64,000 nucleotides of DNA, taken from positions 4,396,001 through 4,460,000 of the forward strand of contig CP033464.1 of assembly GCA_007833815.1 (NCBI GenBank), read 5' to 3'. The notes beneath the pieces are model-generated. The model searched no databases. It saw only the letters and a program-made list of their open reading frames with translations, and was not told the origin of the DNA. Shown here piece by piece: positions 59,246-64,000 of the stretch. A program made the translations under genes and the position numbers. The number at the start of each line of letters is the position of its first letter. Position 1 is the first letter of the stretch. Origin of the DNA: Brevibacillus laterosporus. GTDB taxonomy: Bacteria > Bacillota > Bacilli > Brevibacillales > Brevibacillaceae.

Positions 59246-60587
59246 TGTTTATCTCCTCTTTAACATCCAATTTTTTAAAAAAGTTTACTATTTTACTCTT
59301 AGGCTTGGTCATAATCGAATTGTTATTGTCCAATACCCCTATTTCTCTCCATAGTGGATTGCTACGTGAAAAATCAATCTTATCTATGAGCGTTGCAATG
59401 TGACTTGGAGGTAGCCCCACATCCTTCAATTTCTTAGCTAGAATTACATACGCATTGAACATTTGATTGCTGTTTATGATCGTTTCTTTTCTAGTTTCAC
59501 CAATGTTAGTTACAAATTCTTTAGGATATCTCATCGCAATTGAATCAAACGTTTCTTTTAGAAGACCTACAATCTCTTTTGCTTCAATGATGTTTGATGG
59601 ATGGAACACTTCATCTATAATTGAATCTAAAACCGTGAAAGTTACTAACTGATCAGTTGAAAGATGATCACTTGAAGATATCTTGTCTCCAAGCATGCTC
59701 TCTTCTCTAAGTTGTTTAACAACATATGAGGAATGGCTTTGACGCATTTCTGCTAACCTTGACACACTTTGACTGGTAAAAGTATTAATTTGAGAGAACA
59801 GGCTCTGTGCTTTTTTCTCACTGTAATTAACGATCCTTAATCCGAATGTCATTTTACTATCAGGATTTAATTTGATAGCATTAATTGTAGCAGTTAACCT
59901 ATGAAAGCCATCCAGACAGTCTAACTTTGTACCTTCGGTGACGGTTAATGTTTTATTTCTTGTGTCAAAAATTAATTCTTGTCCCGAATCAGAGGAGTTT
60001 AATCTAGCATTAAATGTGATTGTTGTTCTAAACAATTTGTCTTCAAGAATTAATTGAGTGATTTCCTTTACCGCTTTTTGATTTAATTTAGGAGCTTTTA
60101 TTATGCTGGTTACTGTTTTCACTAATTTAGCTTCCCTTTGAGTGTTAAAATTGTATTGAATGACATTTCCTTCACTCAATTTAAGAAGTTGTTCAGCATC
60201 AATTGATGTATCATAATCATCTAACTCAAACTGCTTCACGTCAGAAAAAGTATATGGTAGCAACTCCTCATCCTCTGGGGAAAGCTCCATTAAATTTATC
60301 TCATTTATCTCATGTTGAGTAAAATAGTTTTCAGCAGCTATCTTATTTTTCAAATCCTGATCTTCTATAAATCCTCTAATGTGAATAAGGAACAAGCATA
60401 ATACACTATTTTCTACTTTATTTAAAGGTGTTTTCCCATTAATAATGCGCTGAGAATCTGCTAACCCCACTCCATGTACAGTTAACTGTTTTTTAAAAGA
60501 GTTTACAGTTTTTCTACTGGTCTTTATTTCAGTCAAGCCTTGAGATAACACTTCCTCAACCATATCTCTAGTTACGCCAACTTGCAT
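59238..60587 (-). CDS. YopQ-like protein with DGQHR/ParB-like fold
   Basis: Start at the ATG after AAAGAGG; an in-frame ATG 17 codons upstream (60638) lacks an SD. The central region has DGFHRLTATINAI, a variant of the DGQHR motif of DndB/ParB-like proteins, preceded by the Lys/Arg-rich strand RTTITFNARLNSSDSG. Helical C-terminus (ETRKETIINSNQMFNAYVIL). About 449 aa; the SPbeta neighbour of the repressor has a similar size as I remember. Probably a regulatory partner of the repressor. Confidence 0.7.
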   Translation of the reverse strand: MQVGVTRDMVEEVLSQGLTEIKTSRKTVNSFKKQLTVHGVGLADSQRIINGKTPLNKVENSVLCLFLIHIRGFIEDQDLKNKIAAENYFTQHEINEINLMELSPEDEELLPYTFSDVKQFELDDYDTSIDAEQLLKLSEGNVIQYNFNTQREAKLVKTVTSIIKAPKLNQKAVKEITQLILEDKLFRTTITFNARLNSSDSGQELIFDTRNKTLTVTEGTKLDCLDGFHRLTATINAIKLNPDSKMTFGLRIVNYSEKKAQSLFSQINTFTSQSVSRLAEMRQSHSSYVVKQLREESMLGDKISSSDHLSTDQLVTFTVLDSIIDEVFHPSNIIEAKEIVGLLKETFDSIAMRYPKEFVTNIGETRKETIINSNQMFNAYVILAKKLKDVGLPPSHIATLIDKIDFSRSNPLWREIGVLDNNNSIMTKPKSKIVNFFKKLDVKEEINNV

Positions 60588-60680
60588 CTGATCAGCCTCT
60601 TTCAGGAAATTAATATAATAATAATTAATTGTAGTCATTTTTATTTCTATTATACAGTTTAATAGGATGATCTGACAACA

Positions 60681-60713
60681 AAAATTGACCCCTCAAGAAA
60701 GGAGTCAATTTAT
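60681..60713 (-). terminator. Terminator overlapping the 131-aa gene stop
   Basis: Stem AAATTGAC/GTCAATTT extended by CCT/AGG past a mismatch, with a T-rich tail TTTTTG. The stem begins at the stop codon, so translation and termination are physically linked. Confidence 0.65.
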
Positions 60714-61100
60714 CCAAGTGATATTTGATGAAAGAACTTTAAAACAATGTGTTTGTTTTTTAAATTCTAATTCAAGAAACTCACAGTCCATATTTAAATC
60801 TGAAAGCATCCAGTATGCACAGGTGACAGGACTTTCCCCGTCAATCTCTTCTGAATCTCCTAGCGCCATACGAACATTCATATGTATCTCATAGTGTGTG
60901 ACTTCATCAATTTCTTCCTCTGCTTCGAAAGTTACCTTTGTCACATCTAACTTAATATCTGTGCCACTGGTTGTACCCACTAGGATTTGCTGATTTAATA
61001 TTGAACCGCAAACATCAAAATCTGAGTTGTCAATTTCAAATGTAAAAATACCATTTGCAAAAACTATTTTTTTTGTATAGTCTTCTAGATAAACTAACAT
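60705..61100 (-). CDS. 131-aa protein downstream of aimP (aimX position)
   Basis: Acidic, beta-rich with VTKVTFEAEEEIDEVTHYEI and EIHMNVRMALGDSEEIDGES. ATG 11 nt after GAGGAG. It is the first substantial gene after the arbitrium peptide and its promoter, the place occupied by aimX in known systems, but it does not resemble the small AimX. It could be the output gene or an unrelated accessory. Confidence 0.65.
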   Translation of the reverse strand: MLVYLEDYTKKIVFANGIFTFEIDNSDFDVCGSILNQQILVGTTSGTDIKLDVTKVTFEAEEEIDEVTHYEIHMNVRMALGDSEEIDGESPVTCAYWMLSDLNMDCEFLELEFKKQTHCFKVLSSNITWIN

Positions 61101-61186
61101 TTCAATAAATACTCCTCTCGTTTACCATTGTCGAGAATGAAAGTTCGTTCTTTTGTATTTTTATAATCTGATTTTTCACTTCTCAA
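61094..61186 (-). CDS. Possible 30-aa leader ORF (aimX candidate)
   Basis: TTG-initiated frame in the long leader: (M)RSEKSDYKNTKERTFILDN, overlapping the start of the 131-aa gene. No clear SD. Included only because the AimR-controlled transcript normally begins with a short element here. Confidence 0.25.
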   Translation of the reverse strand: MRSEKSDYKNTKERTFILDNGKREEYLLKC

Positions 61187-61269
61187 TTTTTTGTTTTGTT
61201 TGGTACGTTTACTGTTGTTATTATTTTTTTATTACTATTTACATTTAAACACAGTTCCAAAAGAAATAA

Positions 61270-61312
61270 AATATAAGTAAAATGGAATTGTTGCGACAAT
61301 ATTCGACAATAT
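61270..61312 (-). promoter_or_regulatory. Candidate AimR-controlled promoter and operator
   Basis: Minus-strand TTGTCG (61294-61299), 18-nt spacer, TATATT (61270-61275). The -35 lies in plus-strand direct repeats CGACAATAT (61294-61302 and 61304-61312, one helical turn apart) and in a palindrome ATTGT-TGCG-ACAAT (61287-61300). A further inverted ATTGTCGA is at 61127-61134. It follows the aimP terminator, the same location as known AimR operators. Confidence 0.55.
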
Positions 61313-61317
61313 CTACA

Positions 61318-61353
61318 ACAAAAAAAAACCTCCCAAAGACATTGAGAGGTTTT
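61318..61353 (-). terminator. Terminator directly after aimP
   Basis: Stem AAAACCTC/GAGGTTTT (arms 61346-61353 and 61325-61332) with a 13-nt loop followed by a T-run on the minus strand, 18 nt beyond the aimP stop. Confidence 0.8.
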
Positions 61354-61370
61354 AAGATACTTATGTAATT

Positions 61371-61490
61371 CTAAGGTCGTTCTCCTGCGTCCATTAATGC
61401 TACTGGGCGTTCTCCTGCGTCTGCACTAGCCACTGATGCCATTGATACAAGGCATAACACTGCAAACATTGAAAGTAATAACTTCTTCAT
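61371..61490 (-). CDS. aimP: Arbitrium-type signal peptide precursor with two DAGERP copies
   Basis: 39-aa prepeptide beginning 14 nt after the receptor gene, with AAGGAGGTGATTCT before ATG. Residues 1-23 are a Sec signal peptide (MKKLLLSMFAVLCLVSMASV, cleavage after ASA). The exported part is DAGERP-VALM-DAGERP. The first copy starts exactly at the predicted cleavage site and the second ends at the stop codon, as mature hexapeptides do in known AimP. The usual C-terminal RGA-type ending is absent. Too short for most gene finders. Confidence 0.85.
   Translation of the reverse strand: MKKLLLSMFAVLCLVSMASVASADAGERPVALMDAGERP
61374..61391 (-). repeat. Pheromone repeat, C-terminal copy
   Basis: GAC-GCA-GGA-GAA-CGA-CCT, encoding DAGERP immediately before the stop. 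Confidence 0.85.
61404..61421 (-). repeat. Pheromone repeat, N-terminal copy
   Basis: GAC-GCA-GGA-GAA-CGC-CCA, encoding DAGERP. It differs from the other copy only at the third positions of the last two codons; 12 nt separate the copies. Confidence 0.85.
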
Positions 61491-61504
61491 AGAATCACCT
61501 CCTT

Positions 61505-62833
61505 TCATCGTTTCTTATATAAGTCATACAGCTTGTTTTTCTGTTCTTTATTTGCATATTCAATATTTTGACTTAATAAAGCGACCAACTCACCAAACTC
61601 TGGTGTCAGATCGAGATTTATTGCTATCTCTGCCGCTTCTAATATCCTGTTTATCCCTTTATCGTACATATCATTTTGTATATGTATTAACCCCTCTGCC
61701 CTTTTAAACTTCATAATCTTAAAAGCAAGATGAGTTTTATCATCCTTATCTAAGTTTAAATGCTGATTGCATTTTTCAATCAGTTTTAATGCTGGATCTA
61801 ATTGGCTTGTTTCCGAGTATTTTTCAAGCACTATTGCGAGTGTGGATTCTCTAGTTGGTGAAGGATTTTTCAATGCAATTTCAATAAGCTCATCAGCCTT
61901 GGTCATATCTCCAAGATGTATGTGCGTTATTAATTGGTTTATTTTAGCTTGGTCTTCAAAAAGATCAATATTTTTATACTCATTAATAACTTCTAAAGCT
62001 TCATTGAACCTGTGAAGCCCATTGAGGGCAAACCCTTTTGAAACTAAGGAAAAGCCAAATTTATCTTCGTTTTTTCCTTTCGCCAAATTTTCTAGCGCAA
62101 CTGATGATTCATATAACTTGTCCCAGTTATAATACATCTTATAGTAAGCACAAGCTCGTTCATAAGCAACTAATTGCTCATCCTCTGGCATAAATCGTAT
62201 AAAGTTTTTCATTAAGACAAATCGTTCATGTACTTGCTGTGGATCAAATCTGAGTAAGTAAAAAATTCTCAGATAGCAAACTGCTAACTGTGGAGAAAAG
62301 CTTTTTTCTTTTTCTGAAATAAGCTGGTATAGATAAAGTGCGTGAGTGTATTCTGGTTGATTGTAGTTTACAGTGCTTGGATCATAAGGATACTTTACTT
62401 CTGCGTGAGAAAAAATTTCTTCAGCTAGATCAAAGATCACTTTTGTATTTTTCTCATTGATAACTTCTTCAATTAACTCTGACACAATACTATACAGCGA
62501 AATGTCTAAACATCTCTTAATAAAGTCCTTCGTTTTCCCTTCGATAAATGTACCACTTTCATTTTTCTTTGTTTTTCTTCTCAGTTCACCTAAAAACCAA
62601 GGATAAAAGTATCCTTCTGGCAGCTTTAGAATAGAGGTAATGGAATCAATCATTTCTACATTAAACTTTCTATCTACCGAATCACTGGGTTTTAGAATTC
62701 GTGTTAATGTGGTTACATTATCTATTCCTAACAGTTCAGCTAATTTATTTAATTTTAAACCTTGAGATTTTCGCTTAATATTAATCTCTTGTCTAAGGTG
62801 CACTTGCAATTCCTGATATTCAGAATAAATCAT
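61505..62833 (-). CDS. aimR: Arbitrium-type receptor (AimR-like, RRNPP family)
   Basis: DNA-binding peptide receptor. Residues about 15-85 form an XRE-like helix-turn-helix (LKLNKLAELLGIDNVTTLTR). The rest is a run of helical hairpins of TPR type (VKYPYDPSTVNYNQPEYTHA, LVSKGFALNGLHRFNEALEV, KINQLITHIHLGDMTKADEL, FKRAEGLIHIQNDMYDKGIN). At 442 aa it is longer than SPbeta AimR (386 aa) and not closely alike in sequence. Assignment rests on the adjacent secreted peptide gene, the terminator, the operator-like repeats and the downstream lysogeny genes. A Rap- or PlcR-like receptor is the alternative within the same superfamily. Confidence 0.82.
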   Translation of the reverse strand: MIYSEYQELQVHLRQEINIKRKSQGLKLNKLAELLGIDNVTTLTRILKPSDSVDRKFNVEMIDSITSILKLPEGYFYPWFLGELRRKTKKNESGTFIEGKTKDFIKRCLDISLYSIVSELIEEVINEKNTKVIFDLAEEIFSHAEVKYPYDPSTVNYNQPEYTHALYLYQLISEKEKSFSPQLAVCYLRIFYLLRFDPQQVHERFVLMKNFIRFMPEDEQLVAYERACAYYKMYYNWDKLYESSVALENLAKGKNEDKFGFSLVSKGFALNGLHRFNEALEVINEYKNIDLFEDQAKINQLITHIHLGDMTKADELIEIALKNPSPTRESTLAIVLEKYSETSQLDPALKLIEKCNQHLNLDKDDKTHLAFKIMKFKRAEGLIHIQNDMYDKGINRILEAAEIAINLDLTPEFGELVALLSQNIEYANKEQKNKLYDLYKKR

Positions 62834-62871
62834 AAAATTACCTCCACAGCCAATTAATTCCCCACACCTTC

Positions 62872-62900
62872 ATTATAACACACTTTGTTATTTAATACAA
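62872..62900 (-). promoter_or_regulatory. Promoter of aimR-aimP
   Basis: Minus-strand TTGTAT (62895-62900), 17-nt spacer, TATAAT (62872-62877). The -35 lies within copy E of the recurrent element, so the receptor operon may be under the same repressor as the other units. Confidence 0.7.
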
Positions 62901-62911
62901 ATTTTTATTTT
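62894..62911. repeat. Recurrent A/T-rich element, copy E
   Basis: Plus-strand AATACAAATTTTTATTTT, one mismatch to copies A, B and D; overlaps the aimR -35. Confidence 0.6.
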
Positions 62912-62963
62912 ATATAATGATATATTTTTCTATGTATGCCATTAAATTGAACAGTCACTATCC

Positions 62964-62997
62964 AAAAACCGACTACCCCTATTAGTAAGAGTAGTCG
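62964..62997 (-). terminator. Terminator overlapping the zinc-ribbon gene stop
   Basis: Stem CGACTAC/GTAGTCG (arms 62991-62997 and 62970-62976) followed by GTTTTT on the minus strand. The 5' arm lies in the last codons of the gene. It isolates the aimR operon from upstream transcription. Confidence 0.75.
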
Positions 62998-63587
62998 CAA
63001 TAATCACCTGCTCTATAAAAATTTCCATGTGAATCTCTATTGGGAAATCCCTCTTTATGAGCTGACTTAATTGGCATCTTACTTCCACAAGCATGACACC
63101 ACGTTTCGGTCGAATTGCTATAAATGTAATGAACTCCCTTATTCATACAAATTGGACATTCGTATCTTAATTTATATCTTTTTTTTCCATTAGAATCTTC
63201 CTTAATTCCTGTTGTTTGATAATCTGAAACCTGTACAACATTATCAGGAACAGTGTCCGTTTGAGTGTCTCGATCCCCCTGATTCTCTGGAGATTTATGA
63301 ATCTCTTGAAGTCCTTCAATCATTTGCTCTCGAATTTCTTCATTGTTAATTTGCTGCTTCTCTTCTACCTGCTCTTCTTCTTGCTTCATATTGTCAAAGA
63401 AATGACTATAAGCCTTACCTATTTTTTCAAACTCTTTTACTGTTTTCAAAATATCTTTATCAATACCAAATATGTTAAACACATTTTGAACGATAACCAA
63501 TTTTGAAAGACTATCAGTTTCTTGTAACTCTAATTCAGCTTCTTTACCCTTATCATCTTTAATGGAAATTTTAACTATTAATGACAT
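62982..63587 (-). CDS. Zinc-ribbon protein (201 aa)
   Basis: N-terminal beta region (LIVKISIKDDKGKEAELELQ), an acidic Gln/Glu linker (MKQEEEQVEEKQQINNEEIR), and a C-terminal zinc ribbon: YECPICMNKGVHYIY and WCHACGSK. ATG behind GAGGTGAT. Possibly a transcription- or replication-associated adaptor; not recognised. Confidence 0.65.
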   Translation of the reverse strand: MSLIVKISIKDDKGKEAELELQETDSLSKLVIVQNVFNIFGIDKDILKTVKEFEKIGKAYSHFFDNMKQEEEQVEEKQQINNEEIREQMIEGLQEIHKSPENQGDRDTQTDTVPDNVVQVSDYQTTGIKEDSNGKKRYKLRYECPICMNKGVHYIYSNSTETWCHACGSKMPIKSAHKEGFPNRDSHGNFYRAGDYCDYSY

Positions 63588-63678
63588 TTTATAATCACCT
63601 CACCCAGATGATTATAAGTAAAATAATAGTGCAAGGCAATAAGAAAAGCATGCTGTATAATTATTCTATTTTTTGGCT

Positions 63679-63963
63679 TTACCCATTAATAGACTTATGA
63701 ATCTGGTGTAAGATTAGCTGAACTTCTTCATCAGTACCTTCAAGCGTGTCAAAACCATTCAGATTGTCTGAAGAATAACTACATGAATTACAATCAAAAA
63801 ATACTCTAATTTCTGGATAGGGTAATGCTCTGTTTCTTATATTATACTTAATTTGTTTAATTCCTTTTCCTTTCATTTTCCAATCAAAAGAAATACTATC
63901 TGCGTAAATTGCTTCAACATGAATCTTTGTATCGTCACTATTACATTTTGGACATCTAATCAA
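63679..63963 (-). CDS. Zinc-ribbon protein (94 aa)
   Basis: TTG start behind GGAGGGG. Two cysteine pairs (MIRCPKCNSDD and FFDCNSCSYSS) separated by about 45 residues form a TFIIS-like ribbon. Possible nucleic-acid binder. Unknown. Confidence 0.65.
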   Translation of the reverse strand: MIRCPKCNSDDTKIHVEAIYADSISFDWKMKGKGIKQIKYNIRNRALPYPEIRVFFDCNSCSYSSDNLNGFDTLEGTDEEVQLILHQIHKSING

Positions 63964-64000
63964 AGGTTCCCCTCCAATAAAAACAGTATTTTATCAATTC

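Noticed and set aside
59467..59652. Plus-strand open frames opposite large minus-strand genes (for example 5760-6179, 33323-33895 and this one)
   Set aside because: No ribosome binding sites, hydrophobic shadow composition, and fully covered by well-supported genes on the other strand.
1..64000. tRNA genes, CRISPR arrays, insertion sequences and attachment sites
   Set aside because: None could be recognised by eye; no transposase-like frame, regularly spaced repeat array or tRNA cloverleaf was seen, though a tRNA scan was not possible.

Overview
The window is AT-rich, gene-dense and almost entirely transcribed from the minus strand. Small genes overlap or abut (TAATG and ATGA junctions) behind strong AGGAGG-type ribosome binding sites. 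This is the early and lysogeny-control half of a large temperate phage or prophage of a Bacillus host. The best relative I recognise is the SPbeta group. The shared content is an arbitrium-type aimR-aimP pair followed by a YopQ-like and a YopR/MrpR-like gene, plus the YorG to YorL-like replication block, a YoqJ-like SLOG protein, LigB, and the thymidylate and NrdI/NrdE/NrdF set. No capsid, tail, terminase, tRNA or CRISPR features were seen.

Layout from right to left, which is the direction of transcription. (1) 58.2-64.0 kb: two zinc-ribbon genes, then the lysogeny-control operon aimR, aimP, a 131-aa gene, a YopQ-like DGQHR protein and a degenerate tyrosine-recombinase-like repressor. (2) 52-55.3 kb and 48-49 kb: three neighbouring nucleotidyltransferase-fold genes, including a full CCA-adding enzyme and an RlaP-like protein, plus an Rnl2-type RNA ligase nearby; together they look like a tRNA repair module. 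(3) 46-47 kb: a DHH phosphoesterase and a SLOG-fold YoqJ-like protein. (4) 29.6-39.2 kb: a replisome operon with an SSB-like protein, a Sak4-like ATPase, a DnaB-like helicase, a Toprim primase, an AddB/Cas4-like nuclease and a C-family DNA polymerase. (5) 17-29 kb: many small accessory genes, a secreted lytic transglycosylase and three isolated plus-strand genes including DNA ligase. (6) 12.9-16.4 kb: a cargo island with a secreted coiled-coil protein, a decayed methyltransferase, and a plus-strand secreted protein with an Ntox44-like C-terminus followed by a small membrane protein, probably toxin and immunity. (7) 0-12.9 kb: nucleotide metabolism (nrdI, nrdE, nrdF, a Nudix hydrolase, thyA, tdk) mixed with small unknown genes.

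How the parts may work together: an A/T-rich element with the core AAAATATGTATT recurs at promoters or operon boundaries, including the aimR promoter, and is a candidate operator for the MrpR-like repressor. The arbitrium peptide precursor carries two exact copies of DAGERP, one directly after the predicted signal-peptidase site and one at the extreme C-terminus. The thymidylate genes tdk and thyA both seem to start at non-AUG codons (AUA and AUU) placed 8 nt after strong Shine-Dalgarno sequences.

Functional names rest on motifs and family knowledge read by eye; no database search was run. Most genes under about 120 aa are real by coding context (ribosome binding site, spacing, overlap) but of unknown function.
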